Shown here piece after piece: positions 31,304 through 39,562 of a stretch of DNA of 44,860 nucleotides; the first letter of the stretch is position 1; each line of letters starts with the position of its first letter. A program made the position numbers and the translations under genes. Source of the DNA: Alphaproteobacteria bacterium (lineage in GTDB: Bacteria; Pseudomonadota; Alphaproteobacteria; SMXS01); NCBI GenBank assembly GCA_016124315.1, contig WGNW01000061.1, positions 1 to 44,860 on the forward strand. Reading direction: 5' to 3'. Below the pieces are notes generated by a model, which saw only the letters and a list, made by a program, of their open reading frames with translations, searched no databases and was not told the DNA's origin.

Positions 31304-31630
31304 TTACCAGATGTGGACGATCCGCCGGCTGCTGCGCTCCACCACGACCGGCTGGCCGTTGACGATGGCGTAGCTGTACATGTCAGGCTGGCTCACATGG
31401 ATGTCCTGCGGCAGGGCGTGGACCTCCACGTTGTCGGGCAGGACGACGCCGACCTTCGGGGTCATGTCCACGTCCGCCGAGCTGTAGTTCTCGGTGGTCG
31501 AGTACTTCTTGATGATCGTGCCGTCCTGCGTGGTCCACGTGGTCGTGGTCGTGGTGGTGCCGGCAAGCGCCGCGCCGGCGCCGGCCACCAGGGCGGAGGC
31601 GGTCGCGATCGAGATCAGAAGCTTCTTCAT
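31304..31630 (-). CDS. Secreted DUF1236-like protein
   Basis: A 108-residue protein with a signal peptide (MKKLLISIATASALVAGAGA, cleaved after ALA). A run of Thr (TTTTTTTWTTQDGT) opens the mature part. The last half (VGVVLPDNVEVHALPQDI then YSYAIVNGQPVVVERSSRRI) follows the DUF1236 pattern of alphaproteobacteria, in which a short strand pair ends with a basic RRIV motif. Function is unknown; an envelope or stress role is usually proposed. GGGAGAAG stands 5 bases before the ATG. A strong terminator follows, so it is its own transcript. Confidence 0.75.
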   Translation of the reverse strand: MKKLLISIATASALVAGAGAALAGTTTTTTTWTTQDGTIIKKYSTTENYSSADVDMTPKVGVVLPDNVEVHALPQDIHVSQPDMYSYAIVNGQPVVVERSSRRIVHIW

Positions 31631-31778
31631 CTCACTTCTCCCGTTGCCGTCCATGAGGGGGATCAGGCCCAGTCGGCGGAACGGCCACGCCGAGTGGGGA
31701 ACCGCCCGTAAACGACCCGATGGCGAAGCGGTTCCGCGCGTCGCTCCACCGGCGACGCGCTCGATGGCGGAGGAAGCG

Positions 31779-32468
31779 TCAGCGGATGCGGTGGAATTCC
31801 AGCAGCGAACCGTCGCTGTCGGCGACGGAGCGGATGCGCACCAGTTCGCCGTTGCCGGCGTACCACAGGTCCAGATCGATGGGCTTGCCGGTCTCGGCGA
31901 CCCGGCCGCGCACCTTGTAGTGGGCTGCGTCCACCATGCCGCCGGCGACGTCCACGCTGTCCTGCCCCAGGGGCGTGACGGTGACGTCGCTGGGCGAGCC
32001 GAACTGGCTGTTCAGCCAGCGCGCATGCTGGACCGTGCTCGGCCGCCAGTAGCTGGTCGGCGGCAGCGTGTCCGGCAGAATGCGCGTGGTGCCGCCGGCG
32101 TCGACACGGAGCTGGCCGTCCTTGCCGGCGCGCGCCGTGACCTGCCACCGCCTGCCGTTTTCCCGGGTCCGGCTGTCCAGCGAGACCAGATGATCGCCGG
32201 ACCAGACTTCGGTGGATTCGTGGTGGTACCGGTAGACGGTGACGAACAGCAGCCGGACCGTCAGATCGACGGCCGCCCTGACCTCGAGCAGGCCGTCGCG
32301 CCGGGTGAACGTCAGGCTGGCGGTGCCCATCTGGTCGCCCTTGCGGGAGACGGTGAAGTCCATCGCCCCCGATGGTGGGACGCCGGCGACCGGTTCGGCT
32401 CTTCCCGGCGCCGCCGCCAGCAGGCCGACGGCCAGTACGATCGTCCGGAGTCCCGCGCTCCAGCGCAT
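31779..32468 (-). CDS. Exported protein, DUF6134-like
   Basis: A 229-residue protein with a signal peptide (VLAVGLLAAAPGRAEP). The mature part is nearly all beta-strand: MDFTVSRKGDQMGTASLTFT, AAVDLTVRLLFVTVYRYHHE, STEVWSGDHLVSLDSRTREN, then PPTSYWRPSTVQHARWLNSQ and YAGNGELVRIRSVADSDGS. This order fits the DUF6134 family of periplasmic proteins with a lipocalin-like or lipoprotein-like barrel. The role is unknown. It is a lone gene, 148 bases upstream of the DUF1236-like gene on the same strand, and divergent from a VOC gene. Confidence 0.75.
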   Translation of the reverse strand: MRWSAGLRTIVLAVGLLAAAPGRAEPVAGVPPSGAMDFTVSRKGDQMGTASLTFTRRDGLLEVRAAVDLTVRLLFVTVYRYHHESTEVWSGDHLVSLDSRTRENGRRWQVTARAGKDGQLRVDAGGTTRILPDTLPPTSYWRPSTVQHARWLNSQFGSPSDVTVTPLGQDSVDVAGGMVDAAHYKVRGRVAETGKPIDLDLWYAGNGELVRIRSVADSDGSLLEFHRIR

Positions 32469-32571
32469 CGGCGAGTCTTTCGAGTTAGCTACGACGCAAA
32501 TGCTAGTGCATCCGAAGCGGGAAGCCCCGCGGAAAGTGCCGCGGCTCGGCCGGGCGGACCACGCACCATCC

Positions 32572-32599
32572 TTGACAAGACGCCCGGCGCGCTTCGACT
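32572..32599 (+). promoter_or_regulatory. Putative promoter of VOC gene
   Basis: A perfect TTGACA (32572-32577) is followed 16 bases later by TCGACT (32594-32599), a weak -10. It lies 37-64 bases before the TTG start of the VOC gene. Confidence 0.4.
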
Positions 32600-32635
32600 C
32601 TGTCGCCCGCGACAGTCGATGGGGAGAACGCCGCC

Positions 32636-33157
32636 TTGCAGATCCAAGCGACCTTTCATCACGTGGGCATCACCGTCAGCAATCTGGAGCGGTCGGTGAA
32701 GTGGTACCGGGAGGTGTTCGGCCTCGAGCCCGCGTTCGCGCTCGAGGTTTCCGGCCCGGGCGCCGAGCGCAACCTGCGCCTGCCGCCCCACATCCACCGC
32801 ACCGTGGTGATGCCCATCGGCAATTTCGCCATCGAGCTGCTGGAGTTCGAACCGACGCGCCGGCCCATGGAGCAGCGGCAGGACGACGTCGGCTACGTCT
32901 ATCTGTGCTTCGCCGTCGACGACATCGAGGAGGTCTACGAGCGGCTGCGTGCCACCGGCCACGACTTCCACACCGAGCCGGTCTACGCGGGCGACGAAGG
33001 GCAGATCGCCGGCTCCAAGTTCTGCATCATGCGCGATCCCGACGGCAAGACCATCGAGTTCGTCCAGTGCGGCCCGGGCATGCAGATTCCCGGCCTTCAC
33101 GCGGCGGCGGCCCGCAAGGAGGTCGATCTCAAGAAGCCGCAAGTGTTCAATGGGTAG
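32636..33157 (+). CDS. VOC superfamily protein (glyoxalase/epimerase-like)
   Basis: A 173-residue protein. Its first module is FHHVGITVSNLERSVKWYRE with His as likely metal ligand. The middle part has NFAIELLEFEPT with the Glu ligand, the second module GYVYLCFAVDDIEEVYERLR, and the end CIMRDPDGKTIEFVQ with the last Glu. The start is TTG at 32636, with GGGGAG 9 bases before it. The C-terminal RKEVDLKKPQVFNG tail is extra. It is the last native gene before an AT-rich insert, and the alcohol dehydrogenase gene beyond that insert may once have followed it directly. Relatives act on methylglyoxal, methylmalonyl-CoA or small diols; the choice is open. Confidence 0.87.
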   Translation: MQIQATFHHVGITVSNLERSVKWYREVFGLEPAFALEVSGPGAERNLRLPPHIHRTVVMPIGNFAIELLEFEPTRRPMEQRQDDVGYVYLCFAVDDIEEVYERLRATGHDFHTEPVYAGDEGQIAGSKFCIMRDPDGKTIEFVQCGPGMQIPGLHAAAARKEVDLKKPQVFNG

Positions 33158-33162
33158 CACAA

Positions 33163-33753
33163 ATGGCGTGGGTTTGTGGTGTTGACTGGGTCGCAATTGC
33201 TTCACTTCTGAACGCCGCGGCAATCGTTGGAGCTGCGTATCTTGCCAAACAGTCCTTCGAAAAGTGGCAGGTGCAACGTATTGCCACACGGGAGAGCGAA
33301 GTGGCTGAAGAGGCATTGTCTTTGGCCTATGAAGGTGAAGAAGTATTTCGGTCGATTAGAAGCCCAATGCAAAGGGTTTCTATAGATGAGAGTGGGAATA
33401 TTGATACGTTAAAAAATTACATTGAAAGAATGAATAGAAACGAAGAGTATTTTAAAAGATTATTTGAGATATTGCCAAGGATTCGGGCTGTGTTGGGCGA
33501 AGAATGTTATATCGCCGTCCGGGTTTTTGTTGAAGTTCGTGGTGATATACTTGGGTCTTTGGAGATGTATGCGGATCTTGGTGAAAGCGGAAAATCTGAT
33601 AAACTTAGTCAAAATGAGAAAGATTTGCTTAAGAAGTGTAGGGCTGATATTTGGCAGACTTACAACAAAGACGACCCCTTGTGGAAACGCACAATCGATG
33701 CTCGGCTATCCTTAGAGAGGATTCTCTTAGATCGCGTAAGGGGCCGCCCGTGA
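33163..33753 (+). CDS. AT-rich foreign gene: membrane-anchored protein of unknown function
   Basis: A 196-residue protein. An N-terminal membrane span (VAIASLLNAAAIVGAAYLAK) is followed by a cytosolic helical domain with charged coiled-coil-like stretches (QRIATRESEVAEEALSLAYE, then GEEVFRSIRSPM). Codon use is far from the neighbours: about 35-40 % G+C, with AAA, GAT, TTT and AGA runs, against about 68 % around it. This is a mark of recent transfer. The architecture resembles a loose group of about 200-residue single-span proteins found scattered in proteobacterial mobile regions; I do not know a function. It has no good ribosome site, starts 5 bases after the VOC stop and its stop overlaps the next start (GTGA). 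Confidence 0.75.
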   Translation: MAWVCGVDWVAIASLLNAAAIVGAAYLAKQSFEKWQVQRIATRESEVAEEALSLAYEGEEVFRSIRSPMQRVSIDESGNIDTLKNYIERMNRNEEYFKRLFEILPRIRAVLGEECYIAVRVFVEVRGDILGSLEMYADLGESGKSDKLSQNEKDLLKKCRADIWQTYNKDDPLWKRTIDARLSLERILLDRVRGRP

Positions 33754-34787
33754 AGGCTTGGCGCACATATGGCTACGGCGACATGCGGCTCGACGAGGTG
33801 CCCGAGCCGGCGCCGAAGCCGGGTTGGGTGAAGCTCCGCATCCGCACCGTCCAGCCCAGCATCACCGAGTGCCTGCTGCTGGGCGGCGCGCGAACCTACG
33901 GCTTCGCCCTGGTCGAGAAGGCGCTTGCCGGAGGGCCGGCGCAGCTGTTCGGCCATGAGTTCTCCGGCGAGGTCGTGGAGACCGGCGAGGGCGTCGAGAG
34001 CCTGAAGCCGGGCATGCGGGTGGCCGCCCGCGGCTCCCATCCCGAGGGCATCGTCGGCTTCGACTATCCCGGCGCACTGGCGGAGTACGGGGTGTTTCCC
34101 GAAAGCCTGCTGGCGCCGCTGCCCGATCACGTCAGCGACAGCGAGGGCGCCGCGATCCAGCCGCTCACCGACGCTGCCGCCGCGGTGGATGCGGCCGCGA
34201 TCAGGCTGGGAGAGGTCGCCGTGGTCATCGGCCAGGGCTCCATGGGCCTCGCCTGCCTGCAGGTGGCGCGGGCGGCCGGCGCCGGGCTCACCGTGGCGGT
34301 CGCCCGCCGGGACGAGGTGCTCGCCCTGTCCCGCGACCTGGGTGCCGACGTCACGGTCAACGCCACGAAGCAGGACCCGGTCGATGCCGTGCGCGCGCTC
34401 ACCGGCGGGCGCGGCGCCGACGTGGTGTTCGAGACCGCGGGCGGCCCGCCCGAGCAGGGGCTCGCCGGCAACGCCACCCTGATCCAGGCGGCGGCGATGT
34501 GCCGCGACAACGGCCGGGTCGTCGGGATCGCCTTCGACGGCGACGCGGCGGTGCTGCCCTATGCCAGCTTCCGGCCGCGCAGCATCCGCTACCTGTTCCC
34601 GTCGATGCTCGATCGCCGCCTGTTCGAGGCCACGGTGCACCTGGTCGCCTCGGGCCAGGTGCGCCTGAAGCCGGTGATCACCCGCGTGCTGGACGGCATC
34701 GAGGCGGTGCCCGAGGCCTTCGCCCTGACCGCCGAGAAGGCGAAGCACGGGCTGATCAACCCCGCCCAGGTGGCGATATCCCGCTGA
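33750..34787 (+). CDS. Zinc-type alcohol dehydrogenase-like (MDR) protein
   Basis: A 345-residue medium-chain dehydrogenase. It has the catalytic-domain GHEFSGEVVETGEGVESLKP and a Rossmann fold with VVIGQGSMGLACLQVARAAG. GGRGADVVFETAGGPPEQ follows. Cys in ITECLLLGG and His in FGHEFSGE are possible zinc ligands, but the four-Cys structural zinc loop is absent, as in some sub-families. The start is GTG at 33750, with AAGGGG 8 bases before it. The GTG overlaps the stop of the AT-rich gene, so the native upstream region was probably replaced. A SnoaL-like gene follows after 17 bases. The substrate may be a secondary alcohol such as a sorbitol-like or terpene alcohol. Confidence 0.87.
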   Translation: MKAWRTYGYGDMRLDEVPEPAPKPGWVKLRIRTVQPSITECLLLGGARTYGFALVEKALAGGPAQLFGHEFSGEVVETGEGVESLKPGMRVAARGSHPEGIVGFDYPGALAEYGVFPESLLAPLPDHVSDSEGAAIQPLTDAAAAVDAAAIRLGEVAVVIGQGSMGLACLQVARAAGAGLTVAVARRDEVLALSRDLGADVTVNATKQDPVDAVRALTGGRGADVVFETAGGPPEQGLAGNATLIQAAAMCRDNGRVVGIAFDGDAAVLPYASFRPRSIRYLFPSMLDRRLFEATVHLVASGQVRLKPVITRVLDGIEAVPEAFALTAEKAKHGLINPAQVAISR

Positions 34788-34804
34788 CAACCGGAGGAGC
34801 GCGC

Positions 34805-35188
34805 ATGTCCGCCAAGCAACTGGCCTACGAGCTGCTGCAATCGACCTATTACGACGGCATCGACGCCGGCGACATGGCGAAGGCCGCCTCGGCTCTGCAC
34901 GAGGAGGTGGAATGGTCGCACGCGCAGGTCTGGGCGCACCACGAGTTCGAGCGCGGCGAGCCGTCGGCGCTGCACGGCCGGCGGGCGGTGCAGGACTTCC
35001 TGGGTGCGCGGGTCGGCCAGCTTGCCCAGGCCCGCATCCGGCACAAGGTGCGCGACATGGCTTGCGAGGGCGACAAGGGCGCCATCCTGGGCTACGTGCG
35101 CGGGCCGGACGGCACCGAGAAGGATTTCATGGTCTGGTTCGAGATCCGGGACGGCAAGATCGCCCGCTACGTGCTGCGGCCGCTCTAG
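34805..35188 (+). CDS. SnoaL-like domain protein
   Basis: The fourth NTF2-fold protein of the window, 127 residues. It opens LAYELLQSTYYDGIDAGDMA, has HEEVEWSHAQVW in strand 1, then GRRAVQDFLGARVGQ, and ends with FMVWFEIRDGKIARYVLRPL, a textbook last strand. GGAGG precedes the ATG. It probably shares a transcript with the alcohol dehydrogenase (17-base gap). Its stop overlaps the stop of the convergent ATP-grasp gene by 4 bases. A role as a dehydratase or isomerase is possible; no active-site set could be assigned. Confidence 0.85.
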   Translation: MSAKQLAYELLQSTYYDGIDAGDMAKAASALHEEVEWSHAQVWAHHEFERGEPSALHGRRAVQDFLGARVGQLAQARIRHKVRDMACEGDKGAILGYVRGPDGTEKDFMVWFEIRDGKIARYVLRPL

Positions 35189-36303
35189 CCGGCCGGACGC
35201 AGGAGGATGGCCGGCTGCCGTCGCCGGTTCCGGCGGCCCAGCCTGCGGCCGAGGCTTGCCTGTGCCCGGCTCGTCAGCGCGCCCAGGTCCGCGGCTTCCT
35301 GCAGCAGGGCTTGCCGCGCCGGCGGAGACAGCGACAGCCAGTCGGACGGCAAGCGGAGGCGGCGCACCGCCGCGTCCAGCGTCATCAGGACGCAATCCTG
35401 GAGTGGGGGCCGGAACGGGATCCGTTCGCCCAGCGCGGCCCGGGCGGCCAGTTCGACGAAATTGGCCCCGGCGGCGCCGGCCAGATTGAGGGTGCCCCAA
35501 TATCTGGTGTTGCATTCCATGAAATGAGGCCGCCCGGAATCGTCGGCCCGCATGTCGAAGTTCACCGGACCATCGATGCCGAGGCGTTCGATCGCCCGGC
35601 GGGCCATCTGTTCGGCCTGCGGGTGGGGCGCATAGCGCAGCACGCCGGGGGCGAGCCAGTGGTGGACGCTCATGCCCATCACCTCGCCTGCGTGCACTAC
35701 CGCGCTCACGCTGAATTCGGCGCCCGGCAGGAATCGCTGCACGGCGAGCGGCCACCAGGTGCTGCGGGCCCGCGCCGCGTAGGCGCGCATATCGTCGTCG
35801 CATCGCAGGATGGTCGCCCCGAAGCCGCCCTCGCCGACGGCCGGTTTGACCACCAGCGGGTAGCCCCGCCGGGCGCAGAGCGCCACCAGTCGGTCGGCGT
35901 CCTCGGCGGGCTCCGTGTCGGGCTCGGGCAGCCCGTCGCGCCGCAGCGCGCCGGCGAAGCGCACCTTGTCGCTCAGGGCGTCGAGCCGCTCATCGTCCAT
36001 GGCGGCGGTATAGGCGAGGGCCGGCCGTCTGCGCCGCACCGCGTTCGCCAGCTTGGTTCCCCCGACGTCGACGCCGAGCACCACCTCGACCCGTTGCCGG
36101 TCACAGAGTGCAGTTACCGCGTCTACGGACGTCGCATCGGGAAAACCGCCGTCGAACGACGGCAGCGGGCAGGGGTGGTGGACCCGCCAGCTGCCGAGAA
36201 AGATCCTGGCGCTTGGCGGGGCGGCGGCGATGGGATGCGCCCAGGACCGGCAGCAATAGGCGACATTGAGCCCGTAGTTGCCGACGAGCAGCAAGCGGAG
36301 CAA
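35185..36303 (-). CDS. ATP-grasp domain protein
   Basis: A 372-residue ATP-grasp enzyme. The N-terminal Rossmann-like part (LLLVGNYGLNVAYCCRSWAH) resembles that of carboxylate-amine ligases. The ATP-binding part carries PLVVKPAVGEGGFGATILRC, then FLPGAEFSVSAVVHAGEVMG, and the Mg2+ motif FMECNTRYWGTLNLAG. The C-terminal 80 residues are basic, with RRLGRRNRRRQPA. It should activate a carboxylate as acyl-phosphate for coupling to an amine or thiol. TTG at 36303 is the better start: GGGGAGG ends 6 bases before it and overlaps an ATG at 36318. The TetR gene lies 24 bases upstream on the same strand, so it may be regulator and target in one operon. The product is unknown. Confidence 0.8.
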   Translation of the reverse strand: MLRLLLVGNYGLNVAYCCRSWAHPIAAAPPSARIFLGSWRVHHPCPLPSFDGGFPDATSVDAVTALCDRQRVEVVLGVDVGGTKLANAVRRRRPALAYTAAMDDERLDALSDKVRFAGALRRDGLPEPDTEPAEDADRLVALCARRGYPLVVKPAVGEGGFGATILRCDDDMRAYAARARSTWWPLAVQRFLPGAEFSVSAVVHAGEVMGMSVHHWLAPGVLRYAPHPQAEQMARRAIERLGIDGPVNFDMRADDSGRPHFMECNTRYWGTLNLAGAAGANFVELAARAALGERIPFRPPLQDCVLMTLDAAVRRLRLPSDWLSLSPPARQALLQEAADLGALTSRAQASLGRRLGRRNRRRQPAILLRPAG

Positions 36304-36327
36304 CGGATCCCTCCCCATGCCGATGCG

Positions 36328-36924
36328 CTACGGCGTCGACAAGGTCTGGGCGATCGTCCGTTTCAGCATGAGCATCTGCCGCTCGGCCGGCCAGTCGTCC
36401 GGATCGAAACCGACCTGCACGGCCAGGCCGTTGATCAGCGTCAGGAACTGGCGCGCCGCGAGGTCCGGGTCGAAATCGCCGTTCGGCGGCAGCTTGCCGC
36501 TGGCGCTCATGGCGCGCAGCACCCGTACCAGCATCCGCCGGCTCCCGGCCATGCGCCGCCGCTGCTCGGCGGCGAACTCCGCGTCGCCGATGGCCATGCC
36601 CCAGAACGCGAACCACACCTGCCATTCCCGCCGCCGCTCCTCGTCCAGGGGCAGCAGGGCGGTCAGGCAGCCTTCCAGATCGTCGGGCGACCGGCCGAGG
36701 ACCGCGTCTACCCGCTCCTGCGCGCTCTGCGCTGCCGCCTGATAGGTGAACAGCAGCAGCTGGCGCTTGTCGGCGAAGTAGTGGCTGACGATGGCGGTGC
36801 TGTAGCCCGCCGCCCGCGCCAGCTCCCGCACGGTGACGCGCTCCACGCCGACCTGGGCGATCAGCTTGGCGGCGATCAGCGAAACTTCCTGGCGGCGGGC
36901 GTCGTGGTCGACCTGGCGGGGCAT
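36328..36924 (-). CDS. TetR family regulator (BetI-like)
   Basis: A 198-residue repressor. The N-terminal HTH is at about 10-55: LIAAKLIAQVGVERVTVREL, then ARAAGYSTAIVSHYFADKRQ. The C-terminal domain has the BetI-like segment WQVWFAFWGMAIGDAEFAAE and an end of QFLTLINGLAVQVGFDPDDW. The ATG at 36924 gives MPRQVDHDARRQEV; the longer frame to 36981 is not supported. GGAAGT lies 4-8 bases before it. It precedes the ATP-grasp gene by 24 bases. No clear palindromic operator was found in the 253-base gap upstream (36925-37177), which holds no gene I can support. Confidence 0.93.
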   Translation of the reverse strand: MPRQVDHDARRQEVSLIAAKLIAQVGVERVTVRELARAAGYSTAIVSHYFADKRQLLLFTYQAAAQSAQERVDAVLGRSPDDLEGCLTALLPLDEERRREWQVWFAFWGMAIGDAEFAAEQRRRMAGSRRMLVRVLRAMSASGKLPPNGDFDPDLAARQFLTLINGLAVQVGFDPDDWPAERQMLMLKRTIAQTLSTP

Positions 36925-37177
36925 TGACTTCCGTGGACGGGGTTGAACTATAACGAGCGTCACATCTGGTTTGGCCGTCATCGGGGATGGTCGATCACCG
37001 GCTCAAGGGGCGCCTATAGCATGGAGGTTCCGGAAGCGGAAGCAAGGGGAAGCGTGCCGCGGCGCACGCGAACCGTCCCTGTCGCTCACGCGGAACCGGG
37101 ATTCGGCGCCGCGTCCCACTACATCATGACCACCGGGACAGCGGGTCCCGAAGGATGCCAGACCGGAGGATACCGAC

Positions 37178-37564
37178 ATGAAAGCCCACCTGATTGCGCT
37201 CGCCCTCGTCCTGCCGGCGGCGGGAAGCGCCGCCGCCGCGCCGGTGAGCTTCAGCCACGACGTGGTGCCGATCCTCAGGCAACGCTGCGTGATGTGCCAT
37301 CTTTCGGGCAGCGAGCCGGGCGGCCTGTCGCTGGTGCCGAAGGCCGCCTACGCGAACCTGGTCGGCGCGGCGTCCCAGGAGGCGCCCCTCAAGCGGGTGG
37401 AACCGGGCAAGCCCGACGATAGCTACCTGATCCACAAGCTGGAGGGGACCCAGAAGGACGTGGGCGGCAAGGGGGCGCGGATGCCGTTCAGCGGCCCGCC
37501 GCTGGACAAGGACCAGATGGCGCTGCTGCGGCAGTGGATCGAGGAAGGTGCACCCGACAATTGA
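37178..37564 (+). CDS. Exported mono-haem cytochrome c
   Basis: A 128-residue protein. The signal peptide (MKAHLIALALVLPAAGSAAA) directs it to the periplasm. One haem site is C37-VM-C40-H41, and Met102 in GARMPFSG is the likely sixth ligand. FSHDVVPILRQRCVMC and GGLSLVPKAAYANL are typical of the planctomycete-type cytochrome c domain. The FAD oxidoreductase gene starts 73 bases downstream, so it could pass electrons from that enzyme to the respiratory chain, although that enzyme has no export signal. GGAGGA lies close to the ATG. Confidence 0.88.
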   Translation: MKAHLIALALVLPAAGSAAAAPVSFSHDVVPILRQRCVMCHLSGSEPGGLSLVPKAAYANLVGAASQEAPLKRVEPGKPDDSYLIHKLEGTQKDVGGKGARMPFSGPPLDKDQMALLRQWIEEGAPDN

Positions 37565-37637
37565 CGAGGCGCAATGATCGGGCCTGCCGGGGGGCCGAGA
37601 TTCACCGATAGGATCGGGCGGAGCGGGGAGAGGGACG

Positions 37638-39059
37638 ATGGCGCGGGAACATGATTTCGACGTGATCGTGGTGGGCGGCGGCGGTGCCGGCATGTCGGCG
37701 GCGATCAGCGCGGCGGACGCGGGCGGCTCGGTGCTGCTGCTCGAGGCCGACGACAAGCTGGGCGGTTCCACCGCCCTGTCCGGCGGCGTCTACTACGCGG
37801 CCGGCACCAGCGTGCAGCGGGCAAAGGGCATCGAGGGCGACAGCGCCGACGCCATGTTCGAGTACTACATGACCCTCAACCAGTACCGGGTGGAGGCCGC
37901 GCTGGCGCGCACCCTGTGCGACCACGCGGCCGAAGGCCTGGAATGGCTGATCGGCATGGGCGTCGAGTTCCGGCCGGAGGATCTCTATTCCTCGGGCGTC
38001 GAGAGCATCGAGCGGGGCCACGCCGCCCACGGCAACGGCGCCGCCATCGCCGCGGCGCTCGACCGGGAGGTCAGCAGGCGGCCCATCGACGTGGCGTTGA
38101 AGACGCGGGTGCAGTGGCTGCTCACCGACACCGGGACAGGCCGCGTCACCGGCGTCCACGCCGGTGGCCAGAACGTGCACGCGGGCGCCGTGGTGCTCAC
38201 CACCGGCGGCTTCGGCGCCAACCCGCACTTCCTGCACAAATATTATCCCGAAGCTGCCGCGATGGGCGACTGGGCCTGGTACATCGGCAACCGGCACTGC
38301 GTCGGCGACGGCATCGTCCTCGGCCAGCAGGCCGGCGCCGACGTCGTCGGTCACAACCGCGGCCTGCTGCTCACCACGCCCAATTTCCGCAAGGAGCTGG
38401 AGGTGTTCGTGCCCGGCTGGCTGGTCTACGTCAACCGGGAGGGCCGCCGCTTCGTCAAGGAGACGGCGGAATACGCGGTGATGTCGGGCGTGGTGAAGGC
38501 GCAGACCGGCGGCTCGTGCTTCGCCATCTTCGACGACGCGGCCAAGCGCACCGCCAAGCCGATCCCGAAATATGCCGACGCGTTCGCCTCGGGCGCCCTG
38601 CCGCTCAACTGGGTCGCCGACGAACTGGAGGCCCAGGTGAAGACCGGCAAGGTCGTCAAGGCCGATTCGCTGGACGACCTGGCGGTGACCTGCGGCATCC
38701 GTCCCCAGTCCCTGGGCGCCACGGTCGAGCGCTACAACGCCGACGCCGACGCCGGCGCCGACACCATGTTCTTCAAGGACCCGGCCGAGATGAAGCCGAT
38801 CCGCACCGGCCCGTTCTATGCGGTGGAGATCAGGCCGGCCATAGTCTGCCTGACGTCGACCGGCGTGCGCATCGACCGGACGGCGCAGGTGCTGGACGAG
38901 CGGGACCGGCCGGTGCGCGGCCTGTTCGCCGGCGGCGAGACCACCGGCGGCGTGCTGGGCGAGCGCTACATCGGCGGCGGCAACTCCATCGCCAACGCCA
39001 TCGTGTTCGGGCGGATCGCCGGCCACAGCGCCGCCGCCGAGGCGCGGCGCAACGCCTGA
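37638..39059 (+). CDS. FAD-dependent oxidoreductase (fumarate reductase/3-ketosteroid dehydrogenase-like)
   Basis: A 473-residue flavoprotein. The N-terminal FAD loop is DVIVVGGGGAGMSAAISAAD, with the acidic end LLEADDKLGGST. The C-terminal FAD segment is GGGNSIANAIVFGRIAGHS, and the middle holds TTGGFGANPHFLHKY. This is the FAD_binding_2 fold shared by fumarate reductases, urocanate reductase and 3-ketosteroid-delta1-dehydrogenase. Sequence alone does not separate them; the catabolic surroundings make a dehydrogenase of a ring ketone likely. There is no signal peptide. GGGGAG precedes the ATG. It is 73 bases after the cytochrome c gene. Confidence 0.85.
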   Translation: MAREHDFDVIVVGGGGAGMSAAISAADAGGSVLLLEADDKLGGSTALSGGVYYAAGTSVQRAKGIEGDSADAMFEYYMTLNQYRVEAALARTLCDHAAEGLEWLIGMGVEFRPEDLYSSGVESIERGHAAHGNGAAIAAALDREVSRRPIDVALKTRVQWLLTDTGTGRVTGVHAGGQNVHAGAVVLTTGGFGANPHFLHKYYPEAAAMGDWAWYIGNRHCVGDGIVLGQQAGADVVGHNRGLLLTTPNFRKELEVFVPGWLVYVNREGRRFVKETAEYAVMSGVVKAQTGGSCFAIFDDAAKRTAKPIPKYADAFASGALPLNWVADELEAQVKTGKVVKADSLDDLAVTCGIRPQSLGATVERYNADADAGADTMFFKDPAEMKPIRTGPFYAVEIRPAIVCLTSTGVRIDRTAQVLDERDRPVRGLFAGGETTGGVLGERYIGGGNSIANAIVFGRIAGHSAAAEARRNA

Positions 39060-39250
39060 GCGTCTGTGCCAGTTGCACGGCCCGGCGGTTGATGCCAATC
39101 TAGCGCTGCAGAGGATCAACTTCCCGTGAGGCCGGGACAGTTCGATGCCGCTGCGAGGGTCGGTGGGGAGCGCCGCCCCGGCGGGGTCAACAACAGGCGG
39201 CGAATGAGGCGCGGACGGCGCTGGCCGCGACAGGCAAGGGCGGGGGGTCC

Positions 39251-39412
39251 ATGTACAAGGTAATGACGCTTTCGGCGATCGTGCTCGCGATCGCCCTTCT
39301 GATGGCCATGTCAGTTCCGAGCATCCAGCCCCAGGTGGCGGCCGTCACCCAGACGCTGCAGCCGATCATGGACGTCCTGAAGGGGCTGATGGGCAAGCTG
39401 GGCATTCTCTAG
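39251..39412 (+). CDS. Small exported or membrane-anchored peptide
   Basis: A 53-residue frame with an N-terminal hydrophobic helix (MTLSAIVLAIALLMAMS) and an amphipathic tail (VTQTLQPIMDVLKGLMGKLG). GGGGGG is placed 3 bases before the ATG. No family is recognised. Its helix-plus-tail shape and position between gene units support a real small gene, but an equally short frame exists on the other strand (39187-39405). Confidence 0.45.
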   Translation: MYKVMTLSAIVLAIALLMAMSVPSIQPQVAAVTQTLQPIMDVLKGLMGKLGIL

Positions 39413-39562
39413 CGCTTTTCCGCTCGCCGCGGTCGGGACCCGGCGGCTGGCCGGCCGTTCCGGCCGGGGCCGGGCGGCCATCCGCAGCATGTCCGCGAAA
39501 ATCGGGGGCTGCCGGTCACGCGGAACGGTGGTAGTAACGGCGTCCGAACGGACAGGCCGGTC

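Noticed and set aside
36304-36318. ATG at 36318 as start of the ATP-grasp gene
   Set aside because: The ATG overlaps the GGGGAGG ribosome site; TTG at 36303 has the correct spacing.
39187-39405. 72-codon - strand frame opposite the small membrane peptide
   Set aside because: It lacks a signal or family pattern; the + strand frame has a better ribosome site and membrane-helix shape.
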